A DNA stretch of 64,000 nucleotides from Antarctobacter heliothermus (GTDB taxonomy: Bacteria > Pseudomonadota > Alphaproteobacteria > Rhodobacterales > Rhodobacteraceae): the NCBI RefSeq assembly GCF_002237555.1, contig NZ_CP022540.1:248001-312000 (forward strand), written 5' to 3'. The first letter of the stretch is position 1. Every line of letters starts with the position of its first letter. The translations under genes and the position numbers were made by a program. Shown here piece after piece: positions 29,691 through 38,489 of the stretch. Under the pieces are notes generated by a model. That model was given only the letters and a program-made list of their open reading frames with translations. It did not search any database and was not told the origin of the DNA.

Positions 29691-30898
29691 GCCATGCGCT
29701 GGTGATTGGTGGCGGGCCAGCGGGGTTGATGGCGGCGGATGCGCTGCTGTCGGCGGGGGTTCCCGTGGTGCTGGCAGAGGCGAAACCCTCAGTTGGGCGC
29801 AAGTTGTTGATGGCCGGAAAGTCAGGGTTAAACCTGACCAAGATGGAGGATCGCGCCGATTTTCGCGCCGCCTATGCCGATGCCGCACCAGAACTGGCCA
29901 AAATGCTCGACGCGTTTGGACCCGAAGAGGTGCGGACATGGGCGGAGGGATTGGGCCAGTCCACCTTTACCGGCTCCAGCGGGCGGCTGTTTCCGACCGC
30001 GATGAAAGCCTCCCCGCTGTTGCGCGCTTGGCTGGCGCGATTGGACGGCATGGGGCTGGACCGGCGCACGCGGTGGCAGTGGCTGGGCTGGGCCGAGGAT
30101 GGCGGTCTGCGCTTTGACACGCCGGAGGGGCCAGTCGTTCAGCACCCGGCGGTCACGGTTCTGGCGCTTGGCGGGGCCAGTTGGGCGCGGCTGGGGTCGG
30201 ACGGAGTCTGGGCGGATCATTTCCGGGCCGTGGGCCTGCCGGTGGCGCCGTTTGCCGCGTCGAATGCCGGGATTCTTGTCGATTGGTCGCCGCATATGGC
30301 CAAACATTTCGGCGCGCCGCTGAAGAATGTGACCTTTCGCGCCGGGCCATTGGAGAACCGGGGCGAGGCGGTGATTTCCGCGCGGGGGCTGGAGGGGGGC
30401 GGGATCTATCCGCTGACCCCGGCGCTGCGGGCGGGCCATGATCTGACGGTCGATCTGCTGCCGGATGTTTCGATGGATGTGCTGGTGGAGCGCCTGTCAC
30501 GACCCAGAGGCAAGCAGAGCCGGGCCAATGCGATCCGCAAGGTGCTGCGACTGCCGCCGGCGGCGCAGGCTTTGCTGATGGAATTTGCCCGCCCCTTGCC
30601 CGAGGAGCCTGCCGTTCTGGCCGCGACGATCAAGGATTTACCCCTCCGCCATGCCGGGCTGCGGCCGATGGATGAGGCGATCTCGACCGCGGGCGGGGTG
30701 CCCTTTGCGGTGCTGGATGCGGGGCTGATGTTGAGGGACAAGCCGGGCTGTTTTTGTGCTGGTGAGATGCTGGATTGGGAGGCCCCGACGGGGGGGTATC
30801 TGATGACGGCCTGCCTTGCCACGGGGCTATGGGCGGGGCGTCATGCGGCCGCGTGGATGGAAGGCCAGCAAGAGGGGCGCCACAGTGGACAAGGTTAA
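29687..30898 (+). CDS. NAD(P)/FAD-dependent oxidoreductase (HI0933-like flavoprotein)
   Basis: A 403-residue flavoprotein. The FAD-binding Rossmann motif is VIGGGPAGLMAADALLSAG at the N-terminus, followed by RKLLMAGKSGLNLT, and the C-terminal FCAGEMLDWEAPTGGYL is typical of the HI0933/TIGR03862 group. Physiological substrates of this family are poorly known. It overlaps the MscS gene by ATGA, indicating cotranscription. Confidence 0.85.
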   Translation: MSHALVIGGGPAGLMAADALLSAGVPVVLAEAKPSVGRKLLMAGKSGLNLTKMEDRADFRAAYADAAPELAKMLDAFGPEEVRTWAEGLGQSTFTGSSGRLFPTAMKASPLLRAWLARLDGMGLDRRTRWQWLGWAEDGGLRFDTPEGPVVQHPAVTVLALGGASWARLGSDGVWADHFRAVGLPVAPFAASNAGILVDWSPHMAKHFGAPLKNVTFRAGPLENRGEAVISARGLEGGGIYPLTPALRAGHDLTVDLLPDVSMDVLVERLSRPRGKQSRANAIRKVLRLPPAAQALLMEFARPLPEEPAVLAATIKDLPLRHAGLRPMDEAISTAGGVPFAVLDAGLMLRDKPGCFCAGEMLDWEAPTGGYLMTACLATGLWAGRHAAAWMEGQQEGRHSGQG

Positions 30899-30956
30899 CG
30901 CCCCAACAAAATCAATGGCTTGCAGAGACGAATTTACCTGGAATTAAGGTTTACGC

Positions 30957-33146
30957 CTACTGCACCGCCTGCCCCGGCGCACGCCAGAACAACGATACAT
31001 GTCGGTTGCGCGCCCGCCCTGCGTCACTGTCATTGTCGGCCACGGGCCGCGCCGACCCAAAGCCAACCACGTTCATTGCGCCCGGGCGCACCCCGCGTTT
31101 GGCGATCTCAACGGCCACCACAACGGCCCGTTGGCGGCTGATTGCCCGGTTCGCTGCGACCTCTCCGTCGGAGTCGGTATGGCCCTCAACCTGCACCTCT
31201 AGCCCGCCGTCCAGAACACACACGCGTGCCACAGCGGCCAGCGCATTGACGCCGCGCACCGATCTGGCGTCCAACCGCGCGGAGCCGGACAGAAAGTGGA
31301 TCGGATCGGCGCGTTCGGCCAACAGGCTTTGCCGCGCGCATTCCGCGATCGAGGGCGTGAAATCCAGCTTTGGCAGCCAGTGGCCAGCAGCAAAGACTTG
31401 CGCCAAACCCAGTGCCGCATTTGTCCGCTCTGTCCCGGCCTCTGGAAAGACAGCCATCCGGCGCAAGCGCAGCGAGTCCTGCGGGTCGAGAATAGCGCGA
31501 ATCGCCGCGTCGATCTGGGCCATGTCGACGCCGGGTGACAGCACGGCGTCCAGCGTTATTCCCTCTGGCCGGAGGGTCATGGTCAGATCCTCGACCTCTC
31601 CCAACCAGCGTTCGAGGGCCAGCAGAACCGTCTTTGCGCGTGGCAACGGCATATCCTTATCGCTGCCCGCACTGCCCGCGACGGCGGGCAGGCCCAACAG
31701 TGTCGGCACGTCCTGCGCCGTCAGATTTCCCGGCAAGGTGCCCTCAATCCGTGCGCCAGTTTGCGGCGTGTAGGTAAGGGTCGCGTCCAGAATCAGCCCG
31801 TCATCGACCAATTCGACCGTGCGCCGATAGTCCTGCCCCTGAGGGAGCGCCGTCAAAAGAGCATCGACCCGACCGGCACTGACCGGATCGGGCAACAGCG
31901 CGTCCAATGTGACGGCCCCCTCTTCGAACAGCAGCCGCCCTTCGACGATCTCGTCAAAGACGGTGCTGACAGCGTCCAATCCGTCCGACCAGCCCGTGAT
32001 ATCCGGGTAAAGCGCGTGTCGCAGCCCCGAGACATCCGCCCCCTCAAACGCCGCATCGAGGGTCTGTTGCGCCAGATCGACCGGCACAACGCCTTGGGCC
32101 GTGACCTTGCCAGCACGCCGTTCAAGCGCCAGCCAAAAAGGTTCCGGATCGGTCAGAGGAAGCCGCGACACCGCAAGCAGCGTTTCGCTTGGCAGATCGG
32201 CCCGCAGGGCGTCCAGCGCCTGATCCACGTCGTCGCCGCCGCGCAAGGCCGACAGGATCAGAGTGCCGGGGGTGACGGTGACGATCCCCTCATCCGCAAC
32301 ATCCAGAACACGCGCGGCGGCCAACATACTTGCGGCAAGCGCGGGATACCCCGGATCGACCGGACCGACCGACAGGGTTTCGGCTTGGACGCCCCGCGTG
32401 AACACCTCTGACAGGTCACGGGCCGATAGGGCGAGCGGCAGCTTGCCACGCAGGCTAACCCCAAGGCCCGGTTGCTTTTCCGCGATCAGGAAAAAGGGCC
32501 GACCGTCATCGCGCGCAATCAGATCCGATGTTACGGCGATGTCCGGGGGCAGTTCTGCAAGTTTGCGTCTGATTGCGGCCAGATCCGCAGGCCACAACGC
32601 CACGCCGCGGATTTGCACCGCGTCGCCCTTCAGCACGATGTCGGCCTCATCCAATTGGGCAACCGCCTGTGCCAGTGTCAGCACAGCCCCGTCCCAGACG
32701 TCAAAGGCCCCTCCGCTGGCCAGAGTGACCTCAGGGATCGGCCCGCCGGCCAGTTCGGTCAAAAATGCGATGGTATCGGCACGGCGTACATGACCCGCCA
32801 GTACCACGCCGTCGGTCCCCTTGCGCATCGAAAAGGCGAATTCTTCGACCTCTGGCAGCACCTGAAGGCGCGCGTTCACCTCTTTGACCCCGTCGATGGC
32901 GCGCAAATCGCTTTCGATCTGGCGCCGGACCGCGTGGCTTTGGACGCGGCCCGCAACGGTGATCTCGCGGCCCTTGACGGTCAGGGTCGGCGGATTGGGC
33001 AGGTCCGCCAGCAAGGCCGTGGCCTGCGCCTGCAGGCCCGCCTCTATCGTTGCGTCTTCGCGAGGCACCTGAAACAGGCCAAGCCCCGCCAGTGTCAGAA
33101 AGATCACCAGCGCGGCAATCGCCTCGACGAGCGCCTTGGCGGTCAT
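30957..33146 (-). CDS. Large OmpA-domain protein with BON-like domain
   Basis: A 729-residue protein. One N-terminal helix (about 6-25, ALVEAIAALVIFLTLAGLG) is followed by a BON-like segment near 50-96 (KGREITVAGRVQSHAVRRQI). The long middle shows several weak repeats of similar fold. The C-terminal OmpA domain (about 620-725) has VEGHTDSDGEVAANRAISRQR and ends RARNRHVSLFWR, so it should bind peptidoglycan. The ATG at 33146 is 4 bp from the transaminase stop, in one unit with dgcN and dgcA. Role probably structural or envelope-related; otherwise unknown. Confidence 0.75.
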   Translation of the reverse strand: MTAKALVEAIAALVIFLTLAGLGLFQVPREDATIEAGLQAQATALLADLPNPPTLTVKGREITVAGRVQSHAVRRQIESDLRAIDGVKEVNARLQVLPEVEEFAFSMRKGTDGVVLAGHVRRADTIAFLTELAGGPIPEVTLASGGAFDVWDGAVLTLAQAVAQLDEADIVLKGDAVQIRGVALWPADLAAIRRKLAELPPDIAVTSDLIARDDGRPFFLIAEKQPGLGVSLRGKLPLALSARDLSEVFTRGVQAETLSVGPVDPGYPALAASMLAAARVLDVADEGIVTVTPGTLILSALRGGDDVDQALDALRADLPSETLLAVSRLPLTDPEPFWLALERRAGKVTAQGVVPVDLAQQTLDAAFEGADVSGLRHALYPDITGWSDGLDAVSTVFDEIVEGRLLFEEGAVTLDALLPDPVSAGRVDALLTALPQGQDYRRTVELVDDGLILDATLTYTPQTGARIEGTLPGNLTAQDVPTLLGLPAVAGSAGSDKDMPLPRAKTVLLALERWLGEVEDLTMTLRPEGITLDAVLSPGVDMAQIDAAIRAILDPQDSLRLRRMAVFPEAGTERTNAALGLAQVFAAGHWLPKLDFTPSIAECARQSLLAERADPIHFLSGSARLDARSVRGVNALAAVARVCVLDGGLEVQVEGHTDSDGEVAANRAISRQRAVVVAVEIAKRGVRPGAMNVVGFGSARPVADNDSDAGRARNRHVSLFWRAPGQAVQ

Positions 33147-33150
33147 TGGC

Positions 33151-34014
33151 TCAGATCGCGGCCTTGCGGCTTTCGTCCAGATAGATTTCGCGCAGGCGCA
33201 GGGCGCGCGGCCCCGGCGTGCCGGCGCCCAGCGCAACGCCGTCGATCTCAACCACCGGCATCACAAAGGTCGAGGCAGAGGTGATGAATGCCTCATCCGC
33301 GCCTTGCGCCTCTTCGATGGTAAAGTTGCGCTCTTCGACCTCCATCTGGGCCTCTTTGGCAAAGCGCAGCACGGCGGCGCGGGTGATGCCGTGCAGGATG
33401 TCGTTGGACAGGGCGCGGGTGACGATCCGGTTGCCCTTGATGAAATAGGCGTTGTTGCTGGTGCCTTCGGTGACAAAGCCGTCCTCGACCAGCCATGCGT
33501 CGTCGACACCGGCCTTCTTGGCCATCATCTTGCCCATCGACGGGTACAGCAGTTGCACCGTCTTGATGTCGCGACGGCCCCAACGCTCATCCGCGATCGA
33601 GATGACCTTGATGCCCTTTTTCGCGGCGGGGCTGTTGGCAAGGCCGGGCTTATTCTGGGTGAACAGCACGATGGTCGCGGGGGTCGTGTCCGGGTCGGGA
33701 AAGACGAAATCGCGGTCGTCGGGCGCGCCGCGCGTGATCTGAAGATAGACCAGCCCTTCGGTGATCTCATTGCGTGCGACCAGTTCGCGGTGAATCTCCA
33801 GCAGTGCGTCCATTGTCACCGGCGCGCGCATGTCCAGCTCGTCCAGCGAGCGTTGCAGCCGGGTGGCATGGCCTTTGAAATCGATCAGCTTGCCGTCAAG
33901 GACGGAGGTGACCTCATAAACGCCGTCACCCATCAGAAAGGCGCGGTCAAAGATCGAGACTTTGGCCTCGTGCTCGGGCAGGTAGTCTCCGTTGAGGTAA
34001 ACGGTGCGGGTCAT
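33151..34014 (-). CDS. D-amino acid aminotransferase
   Basis: A 287-residue PLP class IV aminotransferase. The catalytic Lys lies in RRDIKTVQLLYP and the family motif VTEGTSNNAYFI is near residue 180. It interconverts D-alanine or D-glutamate with the keto acids, in the cytosol. The frame is open 60 bases upstream, but ATG 34014 is the natural start (MTRTVYLNGDYLP). It is the third gene of the dgcN-dgcA run, which fits D-amino acid catabolism. A branched-chain-type transaminase is the alternative. Confidence 0.85.
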   Translation of the reverse strand: MTRTVYLNGDYLPEHEAKVSIFDRAFLMGDGVYEVTSVLDGKLIDFKGHATRLQRSLDELDMRAPVTMDALLEIHRELVARNEITEGLVYLQITRGAPDDRDFVFPDPDTTPATIVLFTQNKPGLANSPAAKKGIKVISIADERWGRRDIKTVQLLYPSMGKMMAKKAGVDDAWLVEDGFVTEGTSNNAYFIKGNRIVTRALSNDILHGITRAAVLRFAKEAQMEVEERNFTIEEAQGADEAFITSASTFVMPVVEIDGVALGAGTPGPRALRLREIYLDESRKAAI

Positions 34015-34104
34015 GGGCGTGGTCCTCGGGCAAAATGTTGTCGGTGTTGTAGGCAGGCGCCGGACGCGCCGCAAGTCTTAGGCGCGGCGGGGGCACGGCG
34101 GCTG

Positions 34105-35070
34105 TCAGCCCCACAGCGCGACCTCGGGCGGGTGCACGCCCTCCGCGTCATAGCGCAGGGGTGTGTCGCGGTCCTCAGACAGCAACAGCGGGCCGTCCAG
34201 ATCGGTCACAGCAGCGCCCTGCGCCAGCAGGACCGCGGGCGCCATCGCGAGGCTAGAGCCCACCATGCAGCCGACCATCACACCGTAGCCCTCGGCCAGT
34301 GCGGCCTTGCGCAGGGCCAGCGCCTCTGTCAGCCCGCCGGTCTTATCAAGCTTGATGTTGACGATATCGTATTTGCCCTTCATCGCGGGCAGGGACGCCC
34401 GGTCATGACAGCTTTCGTCGGCGCAAACCGGCACCGGGCGGTCCATCCCGATCAACGCGGCGTCCTCACCCGCAGGCAAGGGCTGTTCGACCAATGCCAC
34501 CCCAAGCCGCACCAGATGCGGGGCCAGATCGGCGTAGACAGACGCGCTCCACCCCTCATTGGCGTCAACGATGATGCGGGCCTGAGGCGCGCCGCGCCGC
34601 ACTGATTCCAGCCGGGGCATGTCGTCAGGCGTGCCCAGCTTGATCTTCAAAAGGGGGCGGGCGGCGTGGCGCCGCGCCGCCGCCTCCATATTGTCGGGCG
34701 TGTCCAGCGACAGTGTATAGGCGGTCAACTCCGGCCCCGGCGCAGGCAACCCGGCCAGATCCCAGACCCGAACACCTGCGGCCTTCGCCTCCAGATCCCA
34801 CAAGGCGCAATCGACCGCGTTGCGCGCCGCCCCGGCGGGCAGCGCCTCTTGCAGATCGGCACGAGAGATCCGCGCAGGCAACCCCGCAATCTCTGCCGCC
34901 ACACTGTCCAGCGTCTCGCCATAGCGGGCATAAGGCACACATTCGCCCCAGCCACTCACCCCGTCCCGCGTCACCCGCACCGTCAGCACATGCGCCTCAG
35001 TCCGGCTGCCGCGCGAGATGGTAAAGGCCTCGGCCAGCTTGAACACGTCTCGCGATACGCTGATGGTCAT
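34105..35070 (-). CDS. dgcA: N-acetyl-D-glutamate racemase DgcA (enolase superfamily)
   Basis: A 321-residue muconate/dipeptide-epimerase type barrel. Visible residues include LLKIKLGTPDD (catalytic K-x-K), VDANEGW, VEQPLP, CADESC and NIKLDKTGG. Dipeptide epimerases and DgcA share these motifs; pairing with dgcN points to DgcA, which racemises N-acetyl-D-glutamate to the L form. ATG 35070 begins the conserved region. The gap to dgcN holds hairpins and an AT-rich repeat. Confidence 0.78.
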   Translation of the reverse strand: MTISVSRDVFKLAEAFTISRGSRTEAHVLTVRVTRDGVSGWGECVPYARYGETLDSVAAEIAGLPARISRADLQEALPAGAARNAVDCALWDLEAKAAGVRVWDLAGLPAPGPELTAYTLSLDTPDNMEAAARRHAARPLLKIKLGTPDDMPRLESVRRGAPQARIIVDANEGWSASVYADLAPHLVRLGVALVEQPLPAGEDAALIGMDRPVPVCADESCHDRASLPAMKGKYDIVNIKLDKTGGLTEALALRKAALAEGYGVMVGCMVGSSLAMAPAVLLAQGAAVTDLDGPLLLSEDRDTPLRYDAEGVHPPEVALWG

Positions 35071-35084
35071 CTCTGCCGCTCCTG

Positions 35085-35217
35085 CTTCTTCTTGGTAAAA
35101 ATACTCAAACACACCCCCACCCCAGGCGACACCGCAAACCGCGCAGCGCCCCAAGGGATGGTGGGTGGGGCGTCTTTCGCGCGCAAGCGCGAAACAGCGT
35201 CCGGCCAAAGGCCGGAC
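35085..35217. repeat. AT-rich motif with two GC hairpins in dgcN-dgcA gap
   Basis: TTCTTCTTGGTAAAAATACTC (about 35085-35106) is close to the copies at 101, 39927 and 57273. Further on are TTTCGCGC/GCGCGAAA (35175-35182/35187-35194) with a 4-nt loop and GTCCGGCC/GGCCGGAC (35199-35206/35210-35217) with a 3-nt loop. Both stems are perfect 8-bp pairs between two cotranscribed genes. The element may stabilise or process the mRNA. Confidence 0.55.
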
Positions 35218-35226
35218 CGCCCTCCA

Positions 35227-36228
35227 TCAGACGTTTTGCAGCGCCTCTGCCAGACGCTCTGCGCCGTGGCGGAACGGATCGACCGTCGGCAGACCCAGAC
35301 GCGCCTCGACCTCGGCGCAATAGCTGACCGCCTCGGCCTCGCCCATGTGCTGGGTGTTGATCGACACGCCCACAACCTGACAGTCCGGGTTCGCCACCTT
35401 GGCCAGCGCCAGCGACAGATCACGCACCTCTTCCAACGAAGGCAGGGCATAGCCCGGCAAGCCGCGCATATGGGTGCGCGTCGGCTCATGGCACAGGATC
35501 AGCGCGTCGGGTTGACCGCCGTGGATCAGCGCCAGGGTCACGCCGGAGAAACTGACGTGGAACAGGCTGCCCTGCCCTTCGATCACGTCCCAATGGTCGG
35601 CATCATTGTCTGGTGTCAGATATTCGATCGACCCGGCCATGAAATCCGCCACCACGGCATCCAGCGGCACGCCGTCGCCGGTGATCAGGATGCCGGTCTG
35701 GCCCGTCGCCCGAAAGGTACTTTTCATGCCGCGCGCGCGCATCGCCTTGTCCAGCGCCAGCGTCGTATACATCTTACCGACCGAACAATCGGTACCCACC
35801 GCCAGCACGCGCTTGCCGGTCCGCTTGACACCGTCGGCGATCGGATACTCGACCTCCGGCACACGCACGTCGTGCAGGGCGCGGCCCGTTGCCTCGGCCA
35901 CAGCTGCCAGATCCGCCTCGGCGCGCAGCAGGTTGTGCAGGCCAGAGGCCAGATCCAGCCCCTCTTCCAGCGCCGACACCAGCACCTTTTTCCAGGCTTT
36001 GCTGATCTTGCCGCCCCGGTTGGCCACGCCGATCACCAGCGTCTTGGCCCCAGCGGCCTTTGCCTCTTCCAATGTCATGTCAGGCAGGCCGAGATCCGCC
36101 TTGCATCCGTCCATGCGGAACTGCCCCACGCAGTTTTCCGGGCGCCAGTCGCGGATGCCCTGGGCCACCTTGGCCGCGAGCGAATCGGGCGCATCGCCCA
36201 GGAACAACAGATAGGGTGTTTCGATCAT
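35227..36228 (-). CDS. dgcN: D-glutamate N-acetyltransferase DgcN (DUF1611 type)
   Basis: A 333-residue protein with a P-loop-like VGTDCSVGKMYTTLALDKA near residue 144, RATGQTGILITGDGVPLDA and EGQGSLFHVSF after it. This is the DUF1611/DgcN family. DgcN acetylates D-glutamate, and DgcA then racemises the product to N-acetyl-L-glutamate, a route described in marine bacteria. It is the first gene of the unit. The upstream region holds several dyads that may bind a regulator. Confidence 0.82.
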   Translation of the reverse strand: MIETPYLLFLGDAPDSLAAKVAQGIRDWRPENCVGQFRMDGCKADLGLPDMTLEEAKAAGAKTLVIGVANRGGKISKAWKKVLVSALEEGLDLASGLHNLLRAEADLAAVAEATGRALHDVRVPEVEYPIADGVKRTGKRVLAVGTDCSVGKMYTTLALDKAMRARGMKSTFRATGQTGILITGDGVPLDAVVADFMAGSIEYLTPDNDADHWDVIEGQGSLFHVSFSGVTLALIHGGQPDALILCHEPTRTHMRGLPGYALPSLEEVRDLSLALAKVANPDCQVVGVSINTQHMGEAEAVSYCAEVEARLGLPTVDPFRHGAERLAEALQNV

Positions 36229-36444
36229 GGTCGTCTCCAGCGTCAGAATTTGCGCGACTCTGCCTCAACTCTTGCGAAACTACATTGCGTTTCTTCACCG
36301 CTGTCGCCGAATCTTCGAAGAAACTTGCTATCTTTCGGCTAGATGCCGAAGAATCGTGCAACCCGGCCATGGGTGTCGTCCGATTGTGCAACGGGTCATT
36401 CGCTCTTGGCGTCCCGGACCAATTGTGTTCGCAACATCAAAAGG
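36229..36444. promoter_or_regulatory. Dyad-rich upstream region of dgcN
   Basis: The gap upstream of dgcN holds GAAAC...GTTTC (36276-36280/36289-36293), TTCGGC...GCCGAA (36334-36339/36345-36350), and TYGTGCAAC direct repeats at 36354 and 36384, exactly 30 bp apart. It is more AT-rich than the coding parts. The promoter and operator of dgcN probably lie here. No HTH regulator gene adjoins the unit. Confidence 0.4.
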
Positions 36445-36756
36445 TTGGATTTTGCGTTTCACCTTGTCTCCCGCTGTGAGGCCGCTTTTCTGACTGCCGC
36501 CGGACTTTTCTTCTCTCTGGCCGGACCCGCGTCCGCAGCACATTTCCTTGTCGGGGGCGATGGCGATCCGGAGTATATCCTGACCGTTCGGAGTCCGATT
36601 AGATCCGCGGAAAGCGATGGCTTTCGGGCCATGGTCGACCGGATTGTCAGCAACAGTGCAAGCCAACCTTATACCTTTACCGAGAGCGTTTTTCGGCATG
36701 TCCGACACCATACCGTGCCTGCGCTACAGCCGATCTGGCAATGCGTTGCGCTTTGA
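36445..36756 (+). CDS. Possible exported small protein, unknown
   Basis: A 103-residue frame from TTG 36445. It has a hydrophobic stretch with a plausible cleavage site (AAFLTAAGLFFSLAGPASA, then AHFLVGG). The rest, GDGDPEYILTVRSPIRSAESD, is not recognised. The longer open frame starts at ATG 36343. There is no strong ribosome binding site. It may be a secreted protein or a chance ORF in the regulatory region. Confidence 0.3.
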   Translation: MDFAFHLVSRCEAAFLTAAGLFFSLAGPASAAHFLVGGDGDPEYILTVRSPIRSAESDGFRAMVDRIVSNSASQPYTFTESVFRHVRHHTVPALQPIWQCVAL

Positions 36757-36954
36757 GGCAACGGCGCATTGAACGGCCCTGTGCCCCGCTTTGGCAGCGC
36801 GCACCGCATCGTGTCGGAAGTGCCGGACCCTCCGTCTGCCATAGGTGCTGACAGTGCACTTTTCTGCACCTGCAAAAAGACCTTGCGGGCGGCGGCGCAG
36901 TTTTATAACCCTCACGACAAGATACACGCAACTTTCTGACCGAAAGGCCCCGAA

Positions 36955-37914
36955 ATGTCGTTCCGCATCCAGCCCCCTGCCCCCGCCTGTCCCAATCGCT
37001 GCCAGTTGTTCGGCCCCGGATCGCGCCCGGCCATCTTTGAAAAGATGGCGGCCAGTGCGGCGGATGTCATCAACCTTGACCTTGAGGATTCAGTCGCCCC
37101 TTCGGACAAGGACAGTGCGCGCGCCAATGTCATCAAGGCGCTGTCGGACATCGACTGGGGCAAAAAGACCCTGTCGGTGCGGATCAACGGGCTGGATACA
37201 CCCTATTGGTATCGCGACGTGGTCGACCTGCTGGAACAGGGCAGCGAGCGGCTGGACCGGATCATGATCCCCAAGGTGGGTTGCGCCGGGGATCTCTATG
37301 CGGTGGACGCGCTGGTCACCGCCATTGAACGCGCCAAGGGCCGCGAGAAGGCGGTGAAATTCGAGGTCATCATCGAAAGCGCCGCCGGAATCGCCCACGT
37401 CGAGGAAATCGCCGCCGCCTCGCCCCGGCTGGAGGCAATGAGCCTTGGCGCCGCCGATTTCGCCGCCTCGATGGGGATGGCGACCACCGGCATCGGCGGC
37501 ACGCAGGAAAACTATTACATGGTCCGCGAGGGCGCCAAGCATTGGTCCGACCCGTGGCACTGGGCGCAGGCCGCCATTGTCGCCGCCTGCCGCACCCATG
37601 GCGTGCTGCCGGTCGACGGGCCGTTTGGTGATTTCAGCGATGACGAAGGATTTCGCGCGCAGGCGCTGCGGTCTGCCACGCTGGGCATGGTCGGCAAATG
37701 GGCGATCCACCCGAAACAGGTGGCGCTGGCGAATGAGGTCTTCACCCCCTCCGAGGCGGCGGTGAACGAGGCGCGCGAGATCCTCGCCGCCATGGAAGAG
37801 GCCAAGGCCAAGGGCGAAGGCGCAACCGTCTACAAGGGCCGGCTTGTGGACATCGCCAGCATCAAACAGGCCGAGGTGATCGTGCGCCAGTCCGAGATGA
37901 TCGCCGGTCAATAA
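36955..37914 (+). CDS. mcl1: L-malyl-CoA/beta-methylmalyl-CoA lyase
   Basis: A 319-residue CitE-like lyase. Characteristic features are CQLFGPGSRPAIFEKMAAS, NLDLEDSVAPSDKD, the metal and CoA site with FEVIIESAAGIAHVEE, and LEAMSLGAADFAASMGM. Mcl1 of Rhodobacterales cleaves malyl-CoA to acetyl-CoA and glyoxylate, and forms methylmalyl-CoA in the ethylmalonyl-CoA and related routes. The ATG follows GAAAGG. The 198 bp before it (36757-36954) hold no gene. Confidence 0.92.
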   Translation: MSFRIQPPAPACPNRCQLFGPGSRPAIFEKMAASAADVINLDLEDSVAPSDKDSARANVIKALSDIDWGKKTLSVRINGLDTPYWYRDVVDLLEQGSERLDRIMIPKVGCAGDLYAVDALVTAIERAKGREKAVKFEVIIESAAGIAHVEEIAAASPRLEAMSLGAADFAASMGMATTGIGGTQENYYMVREGAKHWSDPWHWAQAAIVAACRTHGVLPVDGPFGDFSDDEGFRAQALRSATLGMVGKWAIHPKQVALANEVFTPSEAAVNEAREILAAMEEAKAKGEGATVYKGRLVDIASIKQAEVIVRQSEMIAGQ

Positions 37915-37964
37915 GGCCAGTCAGTAACGACAACTTTGGCGTGGTCCGGGTCGGGCCGCGCCCC

Positions 37965-38417
37965 TTATGCCCGCTCATCCTTGGGCGAGCCCATCACGAC
38001 ATAAGACGTCAGGGTGCGCACCTGCGGCAGCGCGCCCAGAATTTCCGTGTGGAAGTGTTTGTAGGCAATCAGGTCGGCGACCTCGACCCGCAGCAGGTAT
38101 TCCACCGGGCCGGTGATGTTGTGACACTCGCGCACCTGCGGCGCCGCCTCCATCGCACGCTCAAACGCCTCTTGTGCCGGTTTGGCGTGCTGGTTCAGAC
38201 CGACAGTGATATAGGCGGTAAAGCCGATGCCGATCTTGTCAGCACTGAGCACGGCACGATAACCGCTGATGACCCCGGATTTCTCCAGCGCGGCGGTGCG
38301 GCGCAGACAGGCCGAGGGCGACAACCCCACGCGCTCGGCCAGCGCAAGGTTACTGAGCCGCCCATCGGCAGAAAGTTCGCGCAATATCTTGCGGTCTATG
38401 GCGTCCAGTTCAAGCAT
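37965..38417 (-). CDS. Lrp/AsnC family transcriptional regulator
   Basis: A 150-residue regulator. The N-terminal HTH is LDAIDRKILRELSADGRLSNL followed by LAERVGLSPSACLRRTAALEKSG. The C-terminal RAM domain has the amino-acid-binding pattern CHNITGPVEYLLRVEVADL. Divergent from a LysE-type exporter, which Lrp family members often control. ATG 38417 is the natural start. Confidence 0.9.
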   Translation of the reverse strand: MLELDAIDRKILRELSADGRLSNLALAERVGLSPSACLRRTAALEKSGVISGYRAVLSADKIGIGFTAYITVGLNQHAKPAQEAFERAMEAAPQVRECHNITGPVEYLLRVEVADLIAYKHFHTEILGALPQVRTLTSYVVMGSPKDERA

Positions 38418-38451
38418 GGATTGCACAGATAGCCCATTTCCGCCGCACAAT

Positions 38452-38486
38452 GCAATTTCATGCCATCACATTGGTGCATTTATTGC
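38452..38486. promoter_or_regulatory. Candidate Lrp-type operator between Lrp and LysE genes
   Basis: GCAATTTCATGC (38452-38463) and GCATTTATTGC (38476-38486) form an imperfect inverted repeat (GCAAT..ATGC / GCAT..ATTGC) between the divergent genes. It sits just before the LysE ATG at 38490. Confidence 0.45.
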
Positions 38487-38489
38487 GCC

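Noticed and set aside
28347-29939. Minus-strand 530-residue frame over the MscS gene
   Set aside because: It is antisense to a clear MscS domain and its sequence is of low-complexity His/Gln/Asp type.
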